A stretch of 52,424 bases of DNA, taken from assembly GCA_028288595.1 (NCBI GenBank), contig JAQBNK010000013.1, forward strand, positions 1 to 52,424, written 5' to 3'. A model generated the notes under the pieces. It ran no database searches and was not told where the DNA came from. It was given only the letters and a program-made list of their open reading frames with translations. Numbering within the stretch: position 1 is the stretch's first letter; every line of letters begins with the position of its first letter. Origin of the DNA: Chitinophagaceae bacterium. Lineage in GTDB: Bacteria > Bacteroidota > Bacteroidia > Chitinophagales > Chitinophagaceae. The position numbers and the translations under genes are program-made. Shown here piece by piece: positions 41,862 to 49,621 of the stretch.

Positions 41862-42998
41862 TTATACCCTGATATAAATTTTTCTTTTTGCTAACACCCA
41901 TCCTACGCTCCAGCAGAGCAGCATATAACAAATGGCGAATAAAAAAGCGCCCAATGCCCCGGGTGCAATCTTCTGGAAAAAATAAGTATTGGCGTCGGTA
42001 TACAGGTTCGATCTCGGGCCGGTCCGTATCATTATACAGGAGATCAACAAAACTTCCGACAACATATAAATGAACAAAGTATTCTTACCAAAAATCACAA
42101 AGAAGTTGGGCCAGTTTAATTTTGTCCAGTGTTCTATCTCCACGATAAAAATTAAAGCAGATATAATTAAAAGATCCAGCCCGGTTGTAAGCAATACAAA
42201 TGAGCTGCTCCATAATTTTTTATTGATCGGGAAAGCCATGTTCCAGCAGAGTGCCACAAAAATCAAGAAACATCCTGCCAGCATTAATTTAGCGATACTG
42301 TTATATCCTTTACCATTTTGCCTGATGAATTTGCCGGCATAATACCCGATCACAACATTTACAATTGCAGGAAGTGTACTCAAGATTCCTTCCGGATCGA
42401 AAGGAATTACTTCGCCATGATATAAATGATCGTTACCAAGAACCGCTTTATCAAGATATAAGCCGGCATTACCCAGTATACTGAATGGTTGCATGTTGTC
42501 GCCAAAAACTAAAAGCAAGATCCAGTAAACGAGAAGTAATAATATGCTAACGATGATCACTTTTCTTGTCGACAAATAATGAACGAGTATGGATGCAAAA
42601 AAATAACAAAGTGCTATGCGCTGTAATACACCCATGATGCGGGTATTACGCAGTGGTGCGGCTATTACATGTCCTGCCGCATCCAGCCTGAAGAACGGAT
42701 ACCAGTACATGAGATAACCCAGCAAAAATATCAGCAATGTTCTTTTAATTATTTTTCTCCACACCGCTGAATCGCTGATCTGCCTGTATTTATCCATCGA
42801 AAAACTCATTGCATTTCCTACAGCAAACAAAAAAGAAGGAAACACGAGATCAGTCGGCGTGAATCCGTGCCACCCTGCGTGTTCAAGCGGTGCATAAGGC
42901 ATAGCCCCGCTACCGGGTGTATTTACAATAATCATAAAGCAGACCGTCATTCCGCGAAAAACATCCAGGGATAAAAATCGCTCGTTAGTTGTGCTCAT
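41862..42998 (-). CDS. Heparan-acetyltransferase-like (DUF5009) membrane protein
   Basis: This 378-residue protein has about ten membrane segments and matches the HGSNAT/DUF5009 acyltransferase group. Marks are FLSLDVFRGMTVCFMIIVN, HAGWHGFTPTDLVFPSFLF, in which the His is the expected active-site residue, LLIFLLGYLMYWYPF, and VLQRIALCYFFASILVHYL. Relatives transfer acetyl groups across the membrane to sugars; bacterial NagX-type members serve amino-sugar use. The substrate is unknown. It stands apart from the glycan operons. Confidence 0.85.
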   Translation of the reverse strand: MSTTNERFLSLDVFRGMTVCFMIIVNTPGSGAMPYAPLEHAGWHGFTPTDLVFPSFLFAVGNAMSFSMDKYRQISDSAVWRKIIKRTLLIFLLGYLMYWYPFFRLDAAGHVIAAPLRNTRIMGVLQRIALCYFFASILVHYLSTRKVIIVSILLLLVYWILLLVFGDNMQPFSILGNAGLYLDKAVLGNDHLYHGEVIPFDPEGILSTLPAIVNVVIGYYAGKFIRQNGKGYNSIAKLMLAGCFLIFVALCWNMAFPINKKLWSSSFVLLTTGLDLLIISALIFIVEIEHWTKLNWPNFFVIFGKNTLFIYMLSEVLLISCIMIRTGPRSNLYTDANTYFFQKIAPGALGAFLFAICYMLLCWSVGWVLAKRKIYIRV

Positions 42999-43007
42999 GT
43001 AGGAGAA

Positions 43008-43059
43008 TTATGAATGATGAGTTATGAATGATGAATTATGAATGATGAATTATGAGTGG
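43008..43059. repeat. Tandem 14-bp (2 x 7) repeats
   Basis: TTATGAATGATGAG is followed by two copies of TTATGAATGATGAA and a partial TTATGAG. Each 14-mer is two related heptamers (TTATGAA and TGATGAG). The array begins just 10 bp upstream of the DUF5009 gene start, so it may influence its leader. It lies 5 bp away from a second heptamer array. Confidence 0.8.
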
Positions 43060-43062
43060 CTT

Positions 43063-43097
43063 GCATCCTGTATCCCGTATCCTGCATCTTGCATCCA
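43063..43097. repeat. Five tandem heptamers
   Basis: The units are GCATCCT, GTATCCC, GTATCCT, GCATCTT and GCATCCA, exactly 7 bp each. They end 4 bp before the 3' end of the small lipoprotein gene. The unit sequence differs from the neighbouring TTATGAA-type array, while the period is the same. Confidence 0.8.
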
Positions 43098-43101
43098 CTT
43101 T

Positions 43102-43416
43102 TCACTCATCACTGATAGTTGTTTTAATAACTGATTTCCCATCCGGTGTGAAAAGGACCCGTCCTTTTTTATTTTGAAGAGCTCCCGTTGAATCGATGTA
43201 ATGGAAATCGAGTGTATATAAAAGTGGTTTCTTAAATAAGGTATCCGGCGATTCTCTTACCGTGTCTTCTCTAAAGGCGGTAATATCAAAAGCGCGGGCC
43301 TTTATTAGTTTTCTTCTGACTGAATCTTTTGCTATTATCTGGCGGTTGTCGCGGTCGAACCGCGGATTTTCGCAGGAAGCGAAAACAATGATTAACAACA
43401 AGCATATTAATCTCAT
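43102..43416 (-). CDS. Small lipoprotein, unknown function
   Basis: This 104-residue protein has a lipoprotein signal (LICLLLIIVFASC, cysteine at about residue 15). The mature part is charged and Asp/Arg-rich in the first half (FDRDNRQIIAKDSVRRKLI) and has beta-type stretches in the second (LLYTLDFHYIDSTG, GRVLFTPDGKSVIKTTI). No family is recognised. It is divergent from the DUF885 gene, with 159 bp between the starts. Confidence 0.65.
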   Translation of the reverse strand: MRLICLLLIIVFASCENPRFDRDNRQIIAKDSVRRKLIKARAFDITAFREDTVRESPDTLFKKPLLYTLDFHYIDSTGALQNKKGRVLFTPDGKSVIKTTISDE

Positions 43417-43575
43417 AAGCAGTAACCGTTGTTTAATGAGTTAGTAAAATAGGGAATCTTATTTAATTGTCAACTTAGTTTTTACTACAGACTATTCACA
43501 TATAAAAGAATGCATAAACTTGTATGTGGCTATTTGAATATCTTTCCTTTAAATTCTCATTTCAATTTTTCACCA

Positions 43576-44871
43576 ATGAAACGATTCCTCTTCTTTCTTT
43601 CCTGTTTTCTGATCCTCTCATGCTCATCATCAAAACATAACAAAGAAGAACTGGATAAGCTGGCAGAAAAATATGTGAGGCTCGGCCTTTCAATCGGGCA
43701 GTACGACGCCGATTTCGTGGATGCTTATTATGGACCGGATTCGCTGAAATCCACTGCTGTGAAGGCAACCAGCTTTCCGAAAGACAGTTTGCTTCAATCT
43801 GTGAATGACCTGCAAAACGAGTTAAAATCATTTACCGGAACCAATGATAGTTTTCAGCAAAGAGCTAACTGGATGTCGCAACAACTGGTTGCTTTCAGCA
43901 GAAGAATAAAAATATTTTCGGGTGAATACCGCCCTTTTGATGAAGAATCCAAAGAACTTTTTGGTGTGGTGGCACCTTCGCATGCTGAATCTTATTTTGA
44001 CTCTTTATCAAAACAACTCGATGGTTTACTTCCGGGTAGTGGAACTACAGCTAGCAGGTTCCAGCAACTCGCTAATCATTTCATTATTCCAAAAGAAAAG
44101 ATCGATACCGTTTTTAAAACCGCCATTGCTGAGGCCCGTAAACGTACACTCGCACATTATCCCTTACCTGCCGGCGAAAACTTTACACTCGAATATGTGA
44201 CTAATAAATCGTGGAGCGGTTATAACTGGTACAAGGGTAATTTTCACAGTATTGTACAAATTAATACCGACCTGCAAATATTTATTGAACGTGCCATAGA
44301 TATTGGAAGTCATGAAAGTTATCCCGGCCACCACGTTTACAATATGCTGCTGGAAAAGAATTTATACCGTGATAAGGAACAGGTTGAAATTTCTTTCTAT
44401 CCTTTATTTAGTCCGCAATCTTTAATAGCAGAGGGAAGCGCTAATTATGGAATTGAAGTAACATTTCCGGGAGATGAAAAAGTTCGTTTTGCAAAAGAAG
44501 TACTCCTGCCATTAGCTGGCCTGGATACCACCGGAATTTCTTTGTACTACAAAATGCTTTACATGAAAGGGCAATTAAACTTTGCAAGGAATGAAGCAGC
44601 GAGAGGACTCTTAAACGGTGCCATACAGGAGCCTGAAGTATTAAGATGGCTGATGCAATATTGCTGGATGAATGAAGAAACAGCCGCAAAATCTGTAAGC
44701 TTTATCAAAAAATACAGAAGCTATGTGATCAATTACAACTATGGACAACAGTTGGTTCGCAACTATATCGAAAGCGCAGGTGGAACAGAAAATGCACCGG
44801 CGAAAAGATGGGAACTGTTTGGAAAATTATTAAGCACACAGGTGACACCACAGGAACTGCAAAAGAAATAA
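43576..44871 (+). CDS. DUF885-family lipoprotein, putative metalloprotein
   Basis: The ATG at 43576 gives a lipoprotein signal (RFLFFLSCFLILSC) and is preferred to the ATG at 43510. The protein is about 431 residues. The DUF885 zinc-type motif is IGSHESYPGHHVYN with a later Glu in SLIAEGSANYGIE, as in a gluzincin-like HExxxGHH arrangement. The C-terminal helices include YMKGQLNFARNEAARGLL. Members of DUF885 are thought to be carboxypeptidase-like, but the function of this one is unproven. The next gene starts 5 bp after its stop, so the two are probably co-transcribed. Confidence 0.82.
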   Translation: MKRFLFFLSCFLILSCSSSKHNKEELDKLAEKYVRLGLSIGQYDADFVDAYYGPDSLKSTAVKATSFPKDSLLQSVNDLQNELKSFTGTNDSFQQRANWMSQQLVAFSRRIKIFSGEYRPFDEESKELFGVVAPSHAESYFDSLSKQLDGLLPGSGTTASRFQQLANHFIIPKEKIDTVFKTAIAEARKRTLAHYPLPAGENFTLEYVTNKSWSGYNWYKGNFHSIVQINTDLQIFIERAIDIGSHESYPGHHVYNMLLEKNLYRDKEQVEISFYPLFSPQSLIAEGSANYGIEVTFPGDEKVRFAKEVLLPLAGLDTTGISLYYKMLYMKGQLNFARNEAARGLLNGAIQEPEVLRWLMQYCWMNEETAAKSVSFIKKYRSYVINYNYGQQLVRNYIESAGGTENAPAKRWELFGKLLSTQVTPQELQKK

Positions 44872-44876
44872 TAGTA

Positions 44877-45269
44877 ATGATTTTCAGGGAAGCAGTAATA
44901 GCAGACATACAACAAATTCAGCGGGTACGCAATTCAGTAAAAGAAAATGTATTATCAAACCCGGCATTGGTGAGCGATGAAGATTGCAAAGCATTTTTGA
45001 CTATAAGAGGTAAAGGATGGGTCTGCGAAATTGAAAATGTAATTACTGGGTTCTCCATTGTTGATATGCGGAAAAAAAATATCTGGGCACTATTCGTGCA
45101 CCCGGTAAATGAAAAAATGGGTATCGGTAAAAAACTGCACGACCTAATGCTTGACTGGTATTTTAATCAAACCCAAAAAACTGTTTGGCTTGGAACAGCA
45201 CCCAATACAAGAGCGGAAAATTTTTATAGAAAAGCCGGCTGGAAAGAAACCGGTACACGGAAAAGGTGA
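44877..45269 (+). CDS. GNAT-family N-acetyltransferase
   Basis: This 130-residue cytoplasmic enzyme starts at the ATG at 44877; a longer frame runs back into the DUF885 gene. GNAT marks are IFREAVIADIQQIQRVRNSV at the start, GWVCEIENVITGFSIVDMRK, the acetyl-CoA-binding loop VNEKMGIGKKLHDLMLDWYF and the C-terminal TAPNTRAENFYRKAGWKETG. It transfers an acetyl group to an unknown amine. It follows the DUF885 gene by 5 bp. Confidence 0.92.
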   Translation: MIFREAVIADIQQIQRVRNSVKENVLSNPALVSDEDCKAFLTIRGKGWVCEIENVITGFSIVDMRKKNIWALFVHPVNEKMGIGKKLHDLMLDWYFNQTQKTVWLGTAPNTRAENFYRKAGWKETGTRKR

Positions 45270-45315
45270 AATAAAGTTTGAAATGAGTTATGAGGACTGG
45301 AAACAAAAAGCTCAA

Positions 45316-47682
45316 TTATAGATCAACAATTTGTTTTCCCGGCTTAAGTAAAATTGTTTTTTCATTCCAGATAAAATTTCCTGTTAATCCCGGAGGTAAA
45401 ATAATTTCAGCATGCATTCCTTTTTCTCCTTTCCTGTTTAATATCACTTCAATCTCACCATTGGGATGCGGTATTTTTCCGGTTACATTGTGTAATTCAC
45501 CAAGGGCTGGTTTTATTTCTACTTTTTGAAATCCGGGAGATGAAGGATTAATGCCGCATATCGTTGCAAAAAAATCATAGTTCGGACTGGCGCTCCATGC
45601 ATGACAATCAGATCGTGTGGGATCAGGATTTTCAGCAAAAGTGGTGAGACCAATCTTCAGCATATCTCTCCATGATTTCAACTGCGAATAATATAAGTTA
45701 GCCATACCTGCTTTTTTCAAAGCTCTGGTTAAATAAAAACGATAATAGAATGTTGCCTGGCTAAGCGTTGTATCGTACAATACTTTCATCATCACCTCTT
45801 TTGATTTCTCCTGTGGAACCGCGCCGGATAAAACGCCCATAATTCCTGCATGCTGGCTGAATGTTTTTTTGGTGGGATCATCAGCCATTAAATTCTTAGC
45901 AACATCAAAACAATTTTTATAAGTACCGGCGCTTAACTGCACAGCTAAACTGCGATAATGTGCTGCCTGTGTTTTTTTATTAAAATAATCGAATACTTCG
46001 GCGGCCTGCCTAAGTGTATAAACATATTGAAGGGTTACAATCGAGGAATTTCCATTATTAGCAGCAGGTGGTGTACCGCCGGGAAATGCTTTGTTCCAGT
46101 CTACAAAGCTCCACCACTTCATTGGCCCCAGCATATTTATATTGGGATCGATCTTATTTTCATACCAATTCAAAACACCTTCTGCTGCAGTTAAAAATTG
46201 TTTAATAAAAACAGGATCACGGTGCATAAAATAATCATGCAGCATCGAAACCCAGAACAAAGAAAAAGGCGGGATCACCTGCGTGCGGTTACTCGGGTAC
46301 CGCCCCTGTGTGAGGCCCTCGGGCACACGTGAGTTATAAAAATCAATGATCGCTTTTCGCATGAGCCTGTCATCACCTGTAACATATAACGAGATGAGAG
46401 ATTGAATGCGTGTATCACCTTCATACTGCAGTTGCTCGTAATAGGGACAATCAAAATAAGTTTCGCCTGCACAGAGTCGTGCAGTTCTCCAACCCACTGT
46501 CCACAGATCCTGCAGCGATTGGTCATTACTGGTAAATGAAGCTTTAACCGTAAAAGGATAACCGGTGTACATACCATACAGATCTTCAATTATTAAAGGC
46601 TCGTCTTTTGTATCAATATCGAGTTGCAGGTAACGATAAGTTTTGAACCATAGAGGGCGAAATAATCTTTTCGACCCACCGTCTGGTTGAAACACATCAT
46701 AATTACCAATGATCTCCTTTCCTTCAATTTCATTTCGATTCTCTTTCTTACCATTTTTAAATAATGCTTCAGCATAAGTGAGCCTGATATTTGAATTTTT
46801 ACCAGAACTCACAATTAATTCAGGATAGGCAACAGTGTTGAAAGACTGGTCCAATAAAATAGTTACATGCTGGTTTGCAGGAACAGTTAGAGGATGATTG
46901 CCTTTTAAAAAATCATTCGTCACATTTATTCCTGAAGCTCTTCGTACTAAAGGAATACGTTGTAAACTTTCTTCCATCAAAGGAATATTTCTCGGAACAA
47001 GTGACCATAAATTATCTGAGCCATATCCTACAGGCACCGGCGATGAAACTCTTTTAGCAGCCTGCCATGAATTATCATCATAACTATTTTGTTCCCATTG
47101 CCATGGATATAATGCAGCATTTACACTATCGCCCGGACCCACTACCATATAGGTGCGAAGTTTTTGCGCATTATCAGTAGAGCATGGATGATATGATTTG
47201 TTGATGAGCACTTTCCATGATGAATTCGTATTGATGGCTTTTTCATTTTCACCGTCACCTTGCAGAACAAAAGCTGTTTGATTAGAGATTTGAGCCACGG
47301 GTGCATGTTCGCCCATGTTCCAGACAAGTGCGGCTATTACATTTTTTCCCGGCAGTAAGAATGGTGCTATATCAAGTGTTTCAAAATACCAGTTATACAA
47401 GTCGCCTCTCGAAGGTCCGCTGCAAACAGCTTTTCCATTAACAAATAACCTGTATCGATTATCCGCAGAAACATGAACAATAAATTTTTGTGGTTTTGAT
47501 TCCAGTGCAATTGTATTGCGAAAATGATAAACGGCATAACCACGGGGAACTGCATCTGCACTTGTTATCCAGGAAGCCGACCAGTAATTATTCAGCAAAG
47601 AAGGATTGATTGATAACTGCTGAGCATTTATTGATAAAATAATAAACAGTGTCAAACAAAAACCAGTAATACGTGTTTTCAT
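45316..47682 (-). CDS. GH78-family alpha-L-rhamnosidase-like protein, exported
   Basis: This 788-residue protein has a signal peptide (FCLTLFIILSINAQQ). An N-terminal sugar-binding beta domain covers about 35-180 (FIVHVSADNRYRLFVNGKAV, CSGPSRGDLYNWYFETLD). The six-hairpin catalytic domain starts near 390 (LWTVGWRTARLCAGETYFDC, PYYEQLQYEGDTRIQSL), where Asp and Glu of YEGDTR fit the GH78 acid region. SDCHAWSASPNYDF near 695 holds the second expected acidic and His site. The C-terminal beta domain ends the protein. It would release terminal rhamnose. It lies alone, apart from the SusCD locus. Confidence 0.9.
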   Translation of the reverse strand: MKTRITGFCLTLFIILSINAQQLSINPSLLNNYWSASWITSADAVPRGYAVYHFRNTIALESKPQKFIVHVSADNRYRLFVNGKAVCSGPSRGDLYNWYFETLDIAPFLLPGKNVIAALVWNMGEHAPVAQISNQTAFVLQGDGENEKAINTNSSWKVLINKSYHPCSTDNAQKLRTYMVVGPGDSVNAALYPWQWEQNSYDDNSWQAAKRVSSPVPVGYGSDNLWSLVPRNIPLMEESLQRIPLVRRASGINVTNDFLKGNHPLTVPANQHVTILLDQSFNTVAYPELIVSSGKNSNIRLTYAEALFKNGKKENRNEIEGKEIIGNYDVFQPDGGSKRLFRPLWFKTYRYLQLDIDTKDEPLIIEDLYGMYTGYPFTVKASFTSNDQSLQDLWTVGWRTARLCAGETYFDCPYYEQLQYEGDTRIQSLISLYVTGDDRLMRKAIIDFYNSRVPEGLTQGRYPSNRTQVIPPFSLFWVSMLHDYFMHRDPVFIKQFLTAAEGVLNWYENKIDPNINMLGPMKWWSFVDWNKAFPGGTPPAANNGNSSIVTLQYVYTLRQAAEVFDYFNKKTQAAHYRSLAVQLSAGTYKNCFDVAKNLMADDPTKKTFSQHAGIMGVLSGAVPQEKSKEVMMKVLYDTTLSQATFYYRFYLTRALKKAGMANLYYSQLKSWRDMLKIGLTTFAENPDPTRSDCHAWSASPNYDFFATICGINPSSPGFQKVEIKPALGELHNVTGKIPHPNGEIEVILNRKGEKGMHAEIILPPGLTGNFIWNEKTILLKPGKQIVDL

Positions 47683-47803
47683 AAGCGTGGTTATGCGTAA
47701 AAGTTAGTAAAATTGCCGCAAAGAGACCAAGCCCTGATTTACTTTGTGTTTCTTTGTGCCTTAGTGGCTAATTACTAATCGATGTTTTAATTTAAATCAT
47801 ACT

Positions 47804-48259
47804 ATGGAACCACTTCTTATAAAAAACAGTATTACAATCGATGCGCCTGCATCAAAAGTTTGGGATGCATTGATAAACCCTGATCAAACAAAAAAATACA
47901 TGTTTGGCTGCGAAACCGTTTCTGACTGGAAACCAGGAAGCCCGTTGCTCTGGAGAATGGATTATGAAGGAAAAGAATTTACAGCAGTGAAAGGAAATAT
48001 TATTGAGATACAACCCGAAGAGTTATTGTCTTATACTGTAATTGATCCCAATAATCCTACGATAGAAGATATTCCGGCGAACTATTTGACAGTAACCTAT
48101 CAATTGCGATCAGAAAATGGACAAACAATTTTAACCGTAACGCAGGGAGATTATAATAGAGTTGCTGAAGGTGAAAAAAGATATAAAGAATCTTATAATA
48201 ACGGCGAGGGCTGGAACCCAATATTGGTTAAAATAAAAGAATTACTGGAATCAGACTAA
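47804..48259 (+). CDS. SRPBCC (AHSA1-like) domain protein
   Basis: This 151-residue cytoplasmic protein fits the START-like SRPBCC fold used to bind hydrophobic ligands or activate Hsp90 in the AHSA1 branch. Marks are ITIDAPASKVWDALINPDQT, KPGSPLLWRMDYEGKEFTAV, GNIIEIQPEELLSYTVIDP, VTYQLRSENGQTILTVTQGD and the C-terminal GWNPILVKIKELLE. The ligand is unknown. It is convergent with sdpI, with 40 bp between stops, and lies near the ArsR regulator, an association often seen with AHSA1 genes. Confidence 0.92.
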   Translation: MEPLLIKNSITIDAPASKVWDALINPDQTKKYMFGCETVSDWKPGSPLLWRMDYEGKEFTAVKGNIIEIQPEELLSYTVIDPNNPTIEDIPANYLTVTYQLRSENGQTILTVTQGDYNRVAEGEKRYKESYNNGEGWNPILVKIKELLESD

Positions 48260-48299
48260 ATAATTTCCTTCCGCTTCTGTTAGCATCCCTATTTTTTCA

Positions 48300-48962
48300 C
48301 TATACAGTCATTCTTTTTTTATCTCTAAATAATCGGTAAGAATAAACTGAAGGGATAATTGTGATAATAGCGATCATCGGAAGAAAAACGTATAAGCTTA
48401 CGTTTACCGGGAGGAACACGGCAACAACAGCAAATATTAATCCGCACCAGAACCACAACTTACCGGCAAGCAAATGCGTTTTGCGCCAGTTTTCATCGTC
48501 ACTTAGGGTCCATGGCAATCTTAGCCCGGCAAAATAATTGGGTTTGATATTGTGCATATAGTTGCCGATAAAAGCAAAAAGTAATCCCATTAATGGGAAT
48601 AATACATGTTCAAGAACGATCGCTCCTTTTGCAGAAGATAAGATGATAAGAAAATTAATGATGGCCATAAATACACTCAATCCTATTGCAAGTTTTGCAT
48701 ACCGGGTGGAATCTTTATTTTGTCTTTTCGGATCGATACGATGCAGGTTAGTCAGCAGAAAATAAACGCCTAGAGAAGCGATTACAAAAGCAGCCACAGG
48801 AATAATCATTTCCGACTTGTCACCAACTCTGTCGGGCTGCAAATTGCTTCCAAAATGGAGCGGAACAGTTGAAGGTATACTCGTCCAGATAGCGGCGAGG
48901 TAAATACAGGGCGCCAATGAAAGTAAAACGATAATGACAGCGAGTGTAGTTGTCTTTTTCAT
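48300..48962 (-). CDS. sdpI: SdpI-family membrane protein
   Basis: This 220-residue inner-membrane protein has six predicted membrane segments. The N-terminal DUF1648 domain (LAPCIYLAAIWTSIP, PLHFGSNLQPDRVGDKSEM, IIPVAAF) is followed by the SdpI domain (NYFAGLRLPWTLSDDENWRK, THLLAGKLWFWCGLIFAVVA). In Bacillus subtilis SdpI gives immunity to the SdpC killing factor and also traps the repressor SdpR. Here it follows an SdpR-like gene by 5 bp. No sdpC-like toxin gene is in the window, so it may serve immunity against other cells or envelope sensing. Confidence 0.93.
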   Translation of the reverse strand: MKKTTTLAVIIVLLSLAPCIYLAAIWTSIPSTVPLHFGSNLQPDRVGDKSEMIIPVAAFVIASLGVYFLLTNLHRIDPKRQNKDSTRYAKLAIGLSVFMAIINFLIILSSAKGAIVLEHVLFPLMGLLFAFIGNYMHNIKPNYFAGLRLPWTLSDDENWRKTHLLAGKLWFWCGLIFAVVAVFLPVNVSLYVFLPMIAIITIIPSVYSYRLFRDKKRMTV

Positions 48963-48967
48963 AAAAA

Positions 48968-49231
48968 TTATTTCTTTTTTGATTTAAACTGCATGAACCA
49001 TTGTACAATCTCATCCACTACTGTTGTATTAAGTGAATAAGAAATGAACTGCCCCTCTTTAATTGAGTCTACTAACCCCGCTTGTTTCAAAAGATCAAGA
49101 TGGTGCGAAATGCTGGGTTTTGAAATATTAAAGCATTCAGCAATTTCTCCCGCCGTCATGTCTTTTTTCCTGAGCAGTTCTAGTATTTCCCTGCGTGTCT
49201 GGTCGTTCAATGCTTTAAAAAGAATATTCAT
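48968..49231 (-). CDS. sdpR: SdpR-like ArsR-family repressor
   Basis: The ATG at 49231 gives a beginning (MNILFKALNDQTRREILELL) that matches SdpR; a longer frame opens at 49273 with 14 extra residues. The winged helix has MTAGEIAECFNISKPSISHH, LDLLKQAGLVDSIKEGQFIS and YSLNTTVVDEIVQWFM. It is 87 residues, close to the Bacillus subtilis protein. It should repress its own operon through the palindrome at 49497-49518, and be sequestered by SdpI when a toxin is sensed. Confidence 0.94.
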   Translation of the reverse strand: MNILFKALNDQTRREILELLRKKDMTAGEIAECFNISKPSISHHLDLLKQAGLVDSIKEGQFISYSLNTTVVDEIVQWFMQFKSKKK

Positions 49232-49276
49232 GTTTCCAGGTATGTTTTCATATTCGGACGATTGTCTAAACATTAT

Positions 49277-49474
49277 TTAATAAAAAGTTTTTTTTGCCAA
49301 TGCAGCAACCGGAAGTATTAAGTTTTCCATTTCTACAAATTTGTCAGACTTTAATTGCTTTTCAAAATGCAAGGGCTTTATCGCCGGAACTTTATTCTGA
49401 TGCATTATAAAGTAAATACAAGGCTCTGCTAAAAGCAATAAAAAAAACGTTGTTATGAGGGATATCTTTTTCAT
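49277..49474 (-). pseudogene. Truncated sdpI copy (N-terminal DUF1648 part only)
   Basis: This 65-codon frame aligns with the first 60 or so residues of the intact SdpI at 48300-48962: LLLAEPCIYFIMHQNKVP with LLSLAPCIYLAAIWTSIP, KPLHFEKQLKSDKF with VPLHFGSNLQPDRV, and ILPVAA with IIPVAA. It then stops after LAKKTFY beside an eight-base A run. All SdpI-domain segments are missing. The next gene begins 3 to 45 bp later. It is the first gene after the promoter, so it may still be translated as a small membrane peptide. Confidence 0.8.
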
Positions 49475-49496
49475 ATACAGTAATTACATGTTTGTA

Positions 49497-49535
49497 TATT
49501 TAGACAAATATCTAAATACTATTAAAAAAAACAAA
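49497..49535 (-). promoter_or_regulatory. Promoter and palindromic operator of the sdp operon
   Basis: On the minus strand, TTTG (49535-49532) and GATATTTG (49512-49505, one mismatch to TAnnTTTG) are 19 bp apart. The palindrome TATTTAGA/TCTAAATA with a 6-bp centre (49497-49518) covers the -7 box, as expected for an ArsR-family autorepressor. The start would be about 25 bases ahead of the ATG at 49474. Confidence 0.6.
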
Positions 49536-49621
49536 TTCTTTTTACATGAACGGTAATTTTGATGCGGCGAAGTGGTTTGCCATTTTCGGCAGAACTACCT
49601 AATATTGAATAAATTCTTGGT

